Positions 18,663 to 27,064 of a DNA stretch of 64,000 nucleotides are shown in pieces. How positions within the stretch are numbered: position 1 is the stretch's first letter; every line of letters begins with the position of its first letter. The notes below the pieces were generated by a model. That model was not told the DNA's origin, did no database searches, and saw only the letters and a program-made list of their open reading frames with translations. The position numbers and the translations under genes are program-made. Location of the stretch: positions 1 to 64,000 of the forward strand of contig NZ_BBKT01000053.1 in the NCBI RefSeq assembly GCF_000747665.1. The letters are read 5' to 3'. Source of the DNA: Thermoanaerobacterium saccharolyticum (GTDB lineage Bacteria > Bacillota > Thermoanaerobacteria > Thermoanaerobacterales > Thermoanaerobacteraceae).

Positions 18663-19041
18663 TAGCAAAGCAGGGTTTTTGCAGTTTATAAAGTTTAATC
18701 TGGTAGGCATAGTAAATACTTTGGTGGATTTTTCGGTTTTCACCGTTCTTACGTTTTTTGGGATGTACTACATGGCGGCGCAGGTGATATCTTATAGCTG
18801 TGGTGTTGTAAACAGCTTTATCATGAATAAGTATTGGACATTTGGCGACAAATCAACTCCGCATGGATACGAAGTATTCAAATTTATCGCTGTAAATGGT
18901 GTGTCATTAGCGGTATCTCTTTCTATCCTGTATCCACTAAAGCCGGTTGTAGGAGTCATTTCTGCTAAGGTGATTGCCACATTGTTTTCAATGATGATAA
19001 ACTTTGTAGGCAGCAAGCTTTGGGTGTTTAAGAAGGCCTAA
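18634..19041 (+). CDS. GtrA-family membrane protein (candidate lipid-linked sugar flippase)
   Basis: A 135-residue protein with four membrane helices. FIKFNLVGIVNTLVDFSVF near the N-terminus is the GtrA signature, and NKYWTFGDK follows TM2. GtrA proteins are thought to flip the polyprenyl-phosphate sugar made by the neighbouring GT2. The start is ATG 18634 or 18637, after AAGGTGG; it overlaps the end of the GT2 gene by about 29 bases. Confidence 0.9.
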   Translation: MMERREKQDNSKAGFLQFIKFNLVGIVNTLVDFSVFTVLTFFGMYYMAAQVISYSCGVVNSFIMNKYWTFGDKSTPHGYEVFKFIAVNGVSLAVSLSILYPLKPVVGVISAKVIATLFSMMINFVGSKLWVFKKA

Positions 19042-19135
19042 CGCAGATTGCTGTGTAAAAATAAGGTAAAATTTAATTATGTGATAAATTTATGATATAA
19101 TGAAATGTGTATTAATGTGATGGGAGTTGAATAAA

Positions 19136-19846
19136 TTGCCAAATGTCATTGTCATCATTCCGGCTTACAACGAGGAGAAGACCATCGATAGCGTCATCAA
19201 TAACATAAAGAGAGTAAATAAAGATGTAGATATACTCGTTGTCAATGACGGTTCCAGCGATAAGACATCTCTTATTGCTAAAAACAATGGTGTCACAGTC
19301 ATAGATCTCCCTTTTAACCTTGGGATCGGTGGATGTATGCAGACAGGGTATAAGTACGCTTACAGGTATGGTTATGATATAGCAATACAGATTGACGCAG
19401 ATGGGCAGCACGATGCAAGATTTATAGATAAGCTTATAAAGCCCATATTAGAAGATAAGGCTGATCTTGTGATAGGGTCCAGGTATGTTTCAAAGACCAA
19501 TTACAAGGGATCGTATCTAAGGCGGACAGGTTCATACTTTTTTACGCTTTTATTAAAAGCTTTAACAGGCAAAGCCATATATGATACTACATCGGGATTT
19601 AGAGCAGCTAACAGGAAAGTCATTAAGTACTTTAGCGAAAGCTATCCTCAGGATTATCCGGAAGTGGAAGTTGTAGCGAGGCTTAGCAAAAGCGGATTTA
19701 AAATCATGGAGATACCTGTTGAGATGTATGAGAGATTGGGCGGACGTTCTTCTATCAATTTTAGGCGCTCAATTTATTATATGGTAAAGGTGACGCTGGC
19801 GATACTGATAAATTGCATCAAAACCAAAGAACAACAAAAAGCATAG
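19136..19846 (+). CDS. Family 2 glycosyltransferase (DPM1-like)
   Basis: A 236-residue cytoplasmic GT-A enzyme with PNVIVIIPAYNEEKTIDSVI, VVNDGSSDKT, the DADGQHD acidic motif and an ESYPQDYPEVEVVARLSKSG segment. It lacks the C-terminal membrane helices of the earlier GT2. The start is TTG 19136, nine bases after GGGAG at 19122; the TTG at 19127 overlaps that site. With the following DUF2304 and EmrE-like genes it forms a unit commonly found together, probably for making and moving lipid-linked sugars. Confidence 0.9.
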   Translation: MPNVIVIIPAYNEEKTIDSVINNIKRVNKDVDILVVNDGSSDKTSLIAKNNGVTVIDLPFNLGIGGCMQTGYKYAYRYGYDIAIQIDADGQHDARFIDKLIKPILEDKADLVIGSRYVSKTNYKGSYLRRTGSYFFTLLLKALTGKAIYDTTSGFRAANRKVIKYFSESYPQDYPEVEVVARLSKSGFKIMEIPVEMYERLGGRSSINFRRSIYYMVKVTLAILINCIKTKEQQKA

Positions 19847-19857
19847 GAGGTCTTTTT

Positions 19858-20229
19858 GTGTTTTTTAATGTCTACAGTTTTTCTTTAATTTTTAGCATAC
19901 TGTTCTTAGTTATAATCGTAGTTGAGATAAAAAAAGGCAATCTTTTAGAGAAGTACAGCTTATTTTGGATATTTTTTTCTATAGTTATGATTGTAATATC
20001 AGCCAATTTGAGATTTTTAAATCTTTTAAGCCGTATGCTTCATATTTATTATGCTCCGTCTGTCCTGTTTCTCTTGGGACTTTTGTTTATCATCTCATAC
20101 TGTTTTCACCTTACGTTGATAATATCTAAACAGACGGAAAGCATTGTTAAACTGACGCAGGAAGTGGCCATATTAAAGAATATGGTAGAAAAAAGCAGTA
20201 GAGATGTAGAAGGAGGCAAAGGCGATTGA
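19858..20229 (+). CDS. DUF2304 small membrane protein
   Basis: A 123-residue protein with three membrane helices and a C-terminal cytoplasmic coiled-coil (TESIVKLTQEVAILKNMVEK). DUF2304 genes typically sit beside GT2 genes and are presumed partners in sugar-lipid synthesis; the biochemistry is not known. Start GTG 19858 is preceded by AGGAGG at 19845. The upstream in-frame ATG at 19813 lies inside the previous gene. The end overlaps the next gene by four bases. Confidence 0.85.
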   Translation: MFFNVYSFSLIFSILFLVIIVVEIKKGNLLEKYSLFWIFFSIVMIVISANLRFLNLLSRMLHIYYAPSVLFLLGLLFIISYCFHLTLIISKQTESIVKLTQEVAILKNMVEKSSRDVEGGKGD

Positions 20230-20564
20230 TATACTTACTTGTTGCAGTAAATGTTTTGCTTTTGGTGACGGGACAAGTGCTTTGGAAAATAGGCATTGGA
20301 AGTGCCAGCAGTCTTAAAGGCGTACTGATGTCACTCATGTCGCCGTACGTCATAAGTGGGATAATAGTATACGCATTAGCTACTGTCTTGTGGCTATACA
20401 TTCTTGCAAAAGGAAAATTCAGCATCGTCTATCCTTTGCAGAGCACTGCTTATGCTTTAGGAGTATTTGTGGCATGGCTCATATTTAAAGAGACCATACC
20501 AATGACAAGATGGATTGGCGTAGTTCTCATCTTCGCAGGTGCATCGTTGATTGCGTTAAGATAG
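20226..20564 (+). CDS. EmrE/SMR-like membrane protein (possible sugar-lipid flippase)
   Basis: A 112-residue protein with four membrane helices, of the small multidrug resistance/EamA fold. The GKFSIVYPLQSTAYALGV region corresponds to the third and fourth helices of ArnE/ArnF-like flippase halves. In this context it more likely flips undecaprenyl-linked sugar than exports drugs. TTG 20226 is used, with AGGAGG at 20211; it overlaps the DUF2304 stop. Confidence 0.8.
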   Translation: MIYLLVAVNVLLLVTGQVLWKIGIGSASSLKGVLMSLMSPYVISGIIVYALATVLWLYILAKGKFSIVYPLQSTAYALGVFVAWLIFKETIPMTRWIGVVLIFAGASLIALR

Positions 20565-20573
20565 GAGGTAATC

Positions 20574-21758
20574 ATGGCTATTAAACTGAAACTTAGCTCA
20601 AAGAAGTTTTTTGTCGCTGTTTCATTGATTGCTGTTTTGGCTATTGCTTTGTATTTGAGATTCCTATTTGTCTACAAAGTAATTCAGCCACCCCTTTCAG
20701 GCGATGCCAAGAATTACGACATAATGGTGAAACAGTTTTTGACAAAAGGCTTCTTAGGTTATATGTCAAATTCTCCAAATGCTTATGTGACACCGGGGTA
20801 TCCTTTATTTCTCGCTTTAATCTACAAGATTTTTGGCTTTTCTAACGGTAGCCCGCTTCAAGCTGTAAGGATCGTGCAAAGTGTATTAAGCGTATTGACG
20901 GTTTTACTTATTTTTTTCATAGGTAAAGAAATCAAAAACAACAAAGTGGGTCTTATGGCTGCCTCAATATCAGCCATTTATCCTACATTTGTATGGGCAT
21001 CTACGCTAATTCTTACAGAGACAGTGTACACTTTTGTTTTCATGGTGTATTTGTATTTGCAGGTTATTGCGCTTAAAAGACCTAAGGCGTATATAAATGT
21101 TTTAACAGGTATCTTATTTGGACTGGCAATCTTAATAAGACCTGCTGCAGCACCGCTTATAGCGATACCATACATTTTAATGTACATCCAAAATAGAGAT
21201 CTAAATTACACTGTAAGAAATTTTTTGCAGGTTTTAATCGGGTTCATAGTGATCATGATGCCTTGGTGGATTAGGAACATTGTGACGCTTCATAAGCTTA
21301 TTTTATTTGCAACTCAAACTTGGAATCCAATGTTGGGAGGCGCCTTCCCTTTCTTCAATGGAATAGAGCATGTTCCACAGAACATTCGCTCCACTACGGA
21401 TGTCATCAAATTCATCATAAAAGGCTTTGAGAAAAGCCCCATCTATTATTTTAAATGGTATACAATAGGCAAGTTCAATATAATATTCGGAAGCATGTGG
21501 TATGATCTTGACCCGAAATATGAATACTTGCGAAATATATATCTTATTCACAGCTTTGTGATGGCTATAGGTTGGCTTGGAGCATTTTATTCTCTTAGAA
21601 AATATGAAATACGTTTTATCGGCATATATGCTATTCTTTTGACGCTTATTCAGCTTATGTTTATCCCGACTAATAGATATGCATTTTCAATCATGCCGCT
21701 TCTCATAATTCTCGCATCTTATGTGATTGATAAGCTGCTATTTGAAAAAAGCATTTGA
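20574..21758 (+). CDS. GT39-type membrane glycosyltransferase
   Basis: A 394-residue GT-C protein with about ten membrane segments. The first outside loop has PLSGDAKNYDIMVKQFL with acidic residues, and AYVTPGYPLFLALIYKIFG follows, the usual dolichyl-phosphate-mannose-transferase layout (PMT_2). It ends the cluster, nine bases after the EmrE-like gene with GGAGGT before ATG. It probably transfers the sugar prepared by the preceding GT2/DUF2304/EmrE genes to an outside acceptor. Confidence 0.85.
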   Translation: MAIKLKLSSKKFFVAVSLIAVLAIALYLRFLFVYKVIQPPLSGDAKNYDIMVKQFLTKGFLGYMSNSPNAYVTPGYPLFLALIYKIFGFSNGSPLQAVRIVQSVLSVLTVLLIFFIGKEIKNNKVGLMAASISAIYPTFVWASTLILTETVYTFVFMVYLYLQVIALKRPKAYINVLTGILFGLAILIRPAAAPLIAIPYILMYIQNRDLNYTVRNFLQVLIGFIVIMMPWWIRNIVTLHKLILFATQTWNPMLGGAFPFFNGIEHVPQNIRSTTDVIKFIIKGFEKSPIYYFKWYTIGKFNIIFGSMWYDLDPKYEYLRNIYLIHSFVMAIGWLGAFYSLRKYEIRFIGIYAILLTLIQLMFIPTNRYAFSIMPLLIILASYVIDKLLFEKSI

Positions 21759-22692
21759 TTATTGTCGAGTCCTCTTTCTCGATACTTCCAATAGCTTTCT
21801 TTCCAGTTCATCTACGTCGTACTTCCTCTGTGGATACGAATTAAAGTAGTTTCTTGGTGCCGTATTTGACGATGCGGCATCTTTTAATATTGATTTGTCT
21901 TTTAAGTAGTTTTGTATGACTTTTTCTAAAAACTTTGCTGGATATTTTATGTCTTTTCCTTTCATGCGAGATATGCACATATTCATCTCGTCATCTGTAA
22001 GATGGTACTTGTCTTTAAGCATGCCTTTGTCTATGTACTTAGGCGCGCTTTCACTTTTTTTGATACATCATATCATTGATATGATTGATAGATATACTAT
22101 CAGAATTAATATCTATCATATCATTCATATCTGATATGATCATATTGTTTTCACTTTTTGAAAATGGAATGCTTTCAATGTTTTTAACATCATCTACCTT
22201 TTCACTATCTGAAATACGGTTTTCACTTTCTTTATCCATGCATTCATTTTTGTCGATATATGATATACCAGCGAAATCACCGATTGTCATATTTTGCCAA
22301 TCACAAAATTCGGTTATTCTACCGTTTTCGCCATATTTGTACGTGATGCCTTCGATGGATGTATTTTGTCTTAATGTGTAGTATTTCTTTTGCCGCAGTT
22401 TGTCCTCATTATCGACGTAGCACACCAAAAATCCGTCTTTTATGGCATTTTTCAAGCTTTTACTTATGATGCCTGTAGATAGACCTGTGCCGCTGTCGAC
22501 TCTCTTGCTATTTTCGTATTTTCCCTTCTGTATTTCATCGATAGTAAGCTTCACTGGGAAGCACTTTCCATTCTTTATTGTATGCTTTGCGATGTACATT
22601 ATGATTTTTAACTGTGAACCGGATATTGAAGATAGACTTTCAAAAAAATTCTTTGGCACTATCCCGTATTCTTCCTTAAAACCATTTATCAT
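21759..22692 (-). pseudogene. Replication-initiator-like winged-helix protein, frameshifted
   Basis: The first frame (22692-22051, 213 residues) begins with a winged-helix-like domain: YGIVPKNFFESLSSISGSQL, IMYIAKHTIKNGKCFPVKLT and GLSTGIISKSLKNAIKDGFL, a layout seen in phage replisome organisers and DnaD-related proteins. It stops after an A7 run (T7 at 22055-22061 on the plus strand). With one A fewer it continues SESAPKYIDKGMLKDKYHLT through to RKLLEVSRKRTRQ at 21759, giving about 310 residues. The family call is tentative. It lies convergent to the glycosyltransferase cluster with no other phage gene nearby, so it may be a prophage leftover. Confidence 0.6.
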
Positions 22693-22743
22693 TTTTTAAA
22701 CCCCCATTTTCATTTTTAAATAGATCTTAAATAGATGTTGCTT

Positions 22744-22927
22744 GAAAAATATTATTATAAGCGAACGATTAATGGAGTTTTCGTGATATATCACGATGAA
22801 TGTAGCGCAGTTTGGCGTATGAGCGAAAGCGAAAGCCGTCACAACGCATAGACGGCGTTAGCCAAACAAGCGAAATGAATCGCTGATATATAGAAAACGA
22901 AATTTGTGAGCGTTAATAATATTTTTC
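22744..22927 (+). repeat. Structured intergenic repeat, copy B
   Basis: 184 bp, same strand as copies A and C. Its ends differ from the others but still match each other: GAAAAATATTATTA (22744) and TAATAATATTTTTC (22914-22927). The next stem is also copy-specific, GTTTTC with GAAAAC. The central TTTGGC/GCCAAA and GCCGTC/GACGGC stems are kept. It lies between the replication-like gene and the fru promoter. Confidence 0.85.
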
Positions 22928-22987
22928 GAATTTTTTCGAGTTACATTTATAATGTAGTAAAAAAGTGAAAATCTTATATATAGGCAA

Positions 22988-23054
22988 TTGACAAAAAAAC
23001 ATTTTCATTATATAATCATAAATGAGCAGAAATAATCAATAATTATCATCTGCT
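22988..23054 (+). promoter_or_regulatory. Promoter and candidate operator of the fructose operon
   Basis: TTGACA (22988-22993) and TATAAT (23011-23016) with a 17-bp spacer form a perfect consensus promoter. Just downstream AGCAGA (23025-23030) is mirrored by TCTGCT (23049-23054), an inverted repeat covering the start of the transcript where the FruR-like repressor could bind. Confidence 0.65.
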
Positions 23055-23072
23055 TTGAATGGATGTGATTGG

Positions 23073-23900
23073 ATGTTTGGTGAAGAGCGCAGGATGAAGA
23101 TTGCAGAGCTTTTAAGTAAAGATAAAAGCATGACGGTGTCTGAGCTAAGTGAAATTTTAGGCGTATCGGAATCTACTGTAAGAAGAGATCTTCGTATGCT
23201 GGAGATGGACGGTTTCATTCAGAGGACACACGGCGGTGCTATATTAAATACACACACACATTATGAGCCGTCGTTTGTGGAAAAAGAGGATTACGAGCTT
23301 CCATCAAAGATGCAGATTGGCAAGATGGCAGCTTCACTCATAGAAGAAGGCGATTCTGTAATCTTTGATGCTGGCACTACTACGCTGATGATTGCAAAAT
23401 CACTTCAAGATATACATCTTACAGTTGTGACAAACTCTCCTATCATTGCCATAGAGCTTTCGAACCGTAACAATATTGAGCTTATAGTGACAGGCGGTAT
23501 AGAGAGGCTTAATACAAAAGCGCTTGTTGGCCCTATAGCTGAGATGGTGATAAGGAATTTTAAAGTCGACAAAGCTTTTATCGGTGCAAATGCCATATCC
23601 TATGAGAACGGGCTTATGACACCAGATATCATAGAGGCAAACACGAAAAAGGCGATGATAGATGTCTCTAATGAAGTTTATGCAGTAGTAGACCACACCA
23701 AGTTTGGGAAGAAATCTTTTGTAAAATTTGCAGACATAAGCGATATAACTGCCATTATAACCGATGACGAGCTGGACTACGAGATAGTGAGAAAGTATGA
23801 ACAGGCCAATGTGGATGTACTAAACTTTGGAAAGGATGTATTAGATGGTTACGACGGTGACGGTAAATCCGGCGATAGACAGGACGCTAATAGTAAATGA
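23073..23900 (+). CDS. fruR: DeoR-family repressor of fructose use
   Basis: A 275-residue transcription factor. Residues 1-55 form the DeoR helix-turn-helix (RRMKIAELLSKDKSMTVSEL, GVSESTVRRDLRMLE, GFIQRTHGGA). The sugar-phosphate-binding domain has DAGTTTLMIAKSL and VDKAFIGANAI. In Bacillus and relatives FruR senses fructose-1-phosphate and represses fruRKA. ATG 23073 is chosen because family members begin close to this point; an upstream TTG at 23055 is possible and both have weak ribosome sites. It overlaps fruK by 56 bases. Confidence 0.9.
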   Translation: MFGEERRMKIAELLSKDKSMTVSELSEILGVSESTVRRDLRMLEMDGFIQRTHGGAILNTHTHYEPSFVEKEDYELPSKMQIGKMAASLIEEGDSVIFDAGTTTLMIAKSLQDIHLTVVTNSPIIAIELSNRNNIELIVTGGIERLNTKALVGPIAEMVIRNFKVDKAFIGANAISYENGLMTPDIIEANTKKAMIDVSNEVYAVVDHTKFGKKSFVKFADISDITAIITDDELDYEIVRKYEQANVDVLNFGKDVLDGYDGDGKSGDRQDANSK

Positions 23901-24777
23901 TTTTAGATTAGGTGCAGTAAACAGGGTGTCAAGAACCATAATCGATGCAGGCGGGAAAGGCATAAATGTCGCAAAAAACTTAAAAAATTTAGGTTGTGAT
24001 GTCAAGTGTTTAGGTTTCATGGGGCCAAACGGCAAGTACATCGAAAATGTCCTAAGTGAATTAGGTATAAAGTTTAACTTTGTACAAATAAAAAATGATA
24101 TAAGGACAAACATAAAGATAGTTGATGAAGTTAGCCACACTTATACAGATATAAACGAAGCTGGTCCAGATGTTTCTCAAGATGAAATAGAAAAGCTGAT
24201 TTCGAGCATAAATGAGCACGCCGATTTATCGGATGTGATTGTTTTGTCAGGAAGCTTACTACCTAACATGGATAAAGATTTTTACAGACAGATAATTGAG
24301 AAAGTCAACGGAAAAGGCGTAAAAGTCATATTGGATGCTGATGGAGATGCTTTAAAGCTTGGCGTAGAAGGAAAGCCTTATATGATAAAGCCAAATATTC
24401 ACGAGCTTAGAAGGATGACAGGGAAAAATCTTGAAAGTGTTGATGAGATTATTGAAGAAGGCATGAGGATAATTGAAAGTGGGATTTCAATTGTGGCTGT
24501 GTCGATGGGTGGCAGCGGAAGCATCGTTGTGACAGAGGATAAAGCGTATAAAGTAAAACCCATAAAGGTTCAAGTTAAAGGGACAGTAGGAGCTGGAGAT
24601 GCCTATGTGGCAGGTTTTGCCTATGGCTTAAGCGAGAATCTTTCCATAGAAGAAGCTATAAAGATGGCATCATCTGCATCTACATCAGTTATCATGAGGG
24701 AAGGCACTAAAGCTTGTTCTTTAAAAGATGTGGAAGAACTTAAAGAAAAAGTTGAGATTGAAGTAATAGAAAGGTGA
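23845..24777 (+). CDS. fruK: 1-phosphofructokinase
   Basis: A 310-residue PfkB-family sugar kinase that turns fructose-1-phosphate into fructose-1,6-bisphosphate. It has the N-terminal TVNPAIDRTL, the GGKGINVAKNLKNLG glycine motif and the C-terminal GTVGAGDAYVAGFAYG with the catalytic Asp. The ATG at 23845 lies inside the end of fruR, so the two are translationally coupled. EIIA follows after six bases. The product feeds the class II aldolase encoded at 40706. Confidence 0.95.
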   Translation: MVTTVTVNPAIDRTLIVNDFRLGAVNRVSRTIIDAGGKGINVAKNLKNLGCDVKCLGFMGPNGKYIENVLSELGIKFNFVQIKNDIRTNIKIVDEVSHTYTDINEAGPDVSQDEIEKLISSINEHADLSDVIVLSGSLLPNMDKDFYRQIIEKVNGKGVKVILDADGDALKLGVEGKPYMIKPNIHELRRMTGKNLESVDEIIEEGMRIIESGISIVAVSMGGSGSIVVTEDKAYKVKPIKVQVKGTVGAGDAYVAGFAYGLSENLSIEEAIKMASSASTSVIMREGTKACSLKDVEELKEKVEIEVIER

Positions 24778-24783
24778 TAAACG

Positions 24784-25233
24784 ATGATTGAAGAAATACT
24801 TGATAAAGACATGATGATATTTGATTTGAAATCAAAAGACAAATTATCTGTATTGAAAGAGCTTATAAAGCCATTGGTAGCAAAAGGAGCTATTGAGGAC
24901 GAGGGCAAGTTTTTGGAAGTGGTATTAAAAAGAGAAGAGGAGTTCTCCACAGGCATTGGGATGGGTGTTGCTATACCGCATGGGAAAAGCAGTTTAGTGA
25001 AAAAGGCTTCATTAGTTTTTGGAAAGTCGAAAGATGGCATAGACTATAGCTCAATGGATGGAAAACCAGCGCATCTATTTTTTCTCATTGCAGCACCTGA
25101 GGATTCTGACAACCTGCATCTTAAGATTTTAGCTAAGCTTTCAAGGTCACTGATGCATGAGGAGGTGAGAGATGAACTAAATAAGGCTGAGACTTACGAG
25201 GATGTCATAAATGCTTTCAAAAATTATGAATAA
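24784..25233 (+). CDS. PTS fructose EIIA component
   Basis: A 149-residue EIIA-Fru domain protein. The phosphorylated histidine is in GVAIPHGKS (about residue 63), and NLHLKILAKLSRSL is the conserved later helix. It takes phosphate from HPr and passes it to the EIIB domain encoded next. In many Firmicutes EIIA is fused to EIIBC; here it is separate, within the fruR-fruK-EIIA-EIIBC operon. Confidence 0.93.
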   Translation: MIEEILDKDMMIFDLKSKDKLSVLKELIKPLVAKGAIEDEGKFLEVVLKREEEFSTGIGMGVAIPHGKSSLVKKASLVFGKSKDGIDYSSMDGKPAHLFFLIAAPEDSDNLHLKILAKLSRSLMHEEVRDELNKAETYEDVINAFKNYE

Positions 25234-25245
25234 GGGGGATTTTTG

Positions 25246-26604
25246 ATGAAAAAGATTGTCGCCATTACTGCATGCCCTACAGGTATAGCCCATACCTATA
25301 TGGCTGCAGAAAACTTAGAAATGGCAGGTAAAGAGCTTAATGTGGCTATAAAAGTTGAGACACAAGGGTCTATAGGGGCAGAAAATCAATTGACAGAAAA
25401 CGACATAAATGAAGCGGATGCAGTCATAATTGCTGCCGCGACAAAAGTCGACAAGTCCCGCTTCGAAGGTAAACCTATACTGGAAGTTCCAGTTGAAGAA
25501 GCTATAAAAAATCCGAAAGAATTGATTGAAAAAGCATTGAAGATGGAAAAACCAAAGAATTACGTAGAAAAAGTGGAAAAGATTCACGAAGAAAGGGCCA
25601 GTCAAAGGACAGGCGCTTATAAGCACTTGATGACAGGCGTATCTTACATGATACCATTTGTCGTCGCCGGCGGTATATCTATAGCACTTTCATTTCTATG
25701 GGGCTACAAGGCATTTCAGGTGCAAGGGACACTACCTGCAGCGTTGATGCAGATAGGAAGCGGTGCTGCATTTGCACTGATGGTTCCTATTCTTTCAGGC
25801 TTTTTGGCATATTCAATAGCAGATAGACCTGGACTTGTACCAGGCATGGTTGGAGGTATGCTGGCTGTTTCAACCGGTGCAGGATTTTTAGGCGGTATCA
25901 TATCTGGTTTTCTAGCTGGTTATACGGTGTACTATCTAAAGAAGATTATAAAGTTGCCTAAGACCATGGAAGGTCTCATGCCAGTACTCATATTGCCTGT
26001 TTTATCAACTCTTATCGTAGGACTTCTTATGATATACGTTGTTGGTACGCCTATGAAGACCATAATGACAGGTCTCACAAATTGGCTTAAAGGCATGGGT
26101 TCAACAAACGCAGTCATATTTGGTGCACTACTAGGACTGATGATGGCATTTGATATGGGTGGTCCTGTTAATAAGACAGCTTATACATTTGCTACAGGTC
26201 TTCTAGCATCAAATGTATTTATGCCTATGGCGGCAGTAATGGCAGCTGGTATGACACCACCTTTAGGCTTGGCACTTGCTACAGTCATATTTAAAAATAG
26301 ATTTACGAAAGAAGAAAGAGAAGCAGGAAAAGCAGCTTGGGTATTAGGTGCTTCATTTATAACAGAAGGTGCTATACCGTTTGCTGCAGCAGATCCATTT
26401 AGAGTAATTCCATCCATCATGGTAGGATCTGCAGTTACAGGTGCACTTTCCATGTTGTTCCATATAGAACTTAGAGCGCCACACGGCGGAATATTCGTAA
26501 TACCAATCGCTGTATCAAATCCGCTTTTGTACATCGTAGCAATACTTGTTGGCATGGTTGTGACAGCTTTGATGATAGGGCTTTTGAAAAAGAAAATATC
26601 GTGA
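25246..26604 (+). CDS. fruA: PTS fructose EIIBC component
   Basis: A 452-residue fusion. EIIB (about 1-100) has the phospho-cysteine motif [20 protein letters not shown] (about 120-452) is the membrane channel, starting [17 protein letters not shown], with [17 protein letters not shown] and the [13 protein letters not shown] loop. It imports fructose and phosphorylates it at C1. Start ATG 25246 follows AAGGGGG; a TTG three bases earlier is less likely. Last gene of the operon, closed by the terminator at 26617. Confidence 0.94.
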   Translation: MKKIVAITACPTGIAHTYMAAENLEMAGKELNVAIKVETQGSIGAENQLTENDINEADAVIIAAATKVDKSRFEGKPILEVPVEEAIKNPKELIEKALKMEKPKNYVEKVEKIHEERASQRTGAYKHLMTGVSYMIPFVVAGGISIALSFLWGYKAFQVQGTLPAALMQIGSGAAFALMVPILSGFLAYSIADRPGLVPGMVGGMLAVSTGAGFLGGIISGFLAGYTVYYLKKIIKLPKTMEGLMPVLILPVLSTLIVGLLMIYVVGTPMKTIMTGLTNWLKGMGSTNAVIFGALLGLMMAFDMGGPVNKTAYTFATGLLASNVFMPMAAVMAAGMTPPLGLALATVIFKNRFTKEEREAGKAAWVLGASFITEGAIPFAAADPFRVIPSIMVGSAVTGALSMLFHIELRAPHGGIFVIPIAVSNPLLYIVAILVGMVVTALMIGLLKKKIS

Positions 26605-26616
26605 TTGATATAAAAC

Positions 26617-26645
26617 ATCGCTCCAGAATATGGGGCGATTTTTTT
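26617..26645 (+). terminator. fru operon terminator
   Basis: ATCGCTCC (26617-26624) pairs with GGGGCGAT (26632-26639), then a T run. Confidence 0.85.
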
Positions 26646-26652
26646 GTTGCTA

Positions 26653-26710
26653 TTGACATTTGGTGTGATAAGATATATAATAAATTACGAAGAAAGTGTT
26701 CACGTTAACA
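26653..26710 (+). promoter_or_regulatory. Promoter and cre-like operator of the polygalacturonase gene
   Basis: TTGACA (26653-26658) and TATAAT (26676-26681), 17 bp apart, are a perfect promoter. TGTTCACGTTAACA (26697-26710) just after it matches the CcpA cre consensus at 12 of 14 positions and would block RNA polymerase. The same core recurs inverted at 26884. The remaining 26711-27064 region is an AT-rich leader of about 370 nt with no gene. Confidence 0.6.
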
Positions 26711-26883
26711 AAATATACTTACATAAGAAGCTAAATAAAACGAATTAACCCAAAATATGTAAATCTAATAATTTTAAATTTGTATTATTTATTATTCATA
26801 GTACTGTTTGCTATTGTTTTCTGTTGTTTTGCCAAATTTCTAAATCTTTATACTTTTCAATAGACATTTTTGGTAGTTAAAAT

Positions 26884-26897
26884 TGTTAACGTGTGCA
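26884..26897 (-). promoter_or_regulatory. Second cre-like operator, inverted
   Basis: On the minus strand it reads TGCACACGTTAACA, sharing CACGTTAACA with the site at 26697 and again fitting the LacI/CcpA-type consensus at 12 of 14 positions. The two sites face each other 173 bp apart, which would allow DNA looping. A weaker TGTTAAC is at 26961. Confidence 0.5.
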
Positions 26898-27064
26898 GAA
26901 AGTTTTAAATTCTAATATAGGCTTTTTAAGCACTGCTAAATGACTCTTTACGCACAAATTTGTTAACTGATGTAAATTTTGTAGATGGGAGGTGTAAAGG
27001 TTTATAAGTCTATTTGCAAGTTTAAAATGATTGAAGAACAAATAATGTTTTAGGAGGGAAAACG

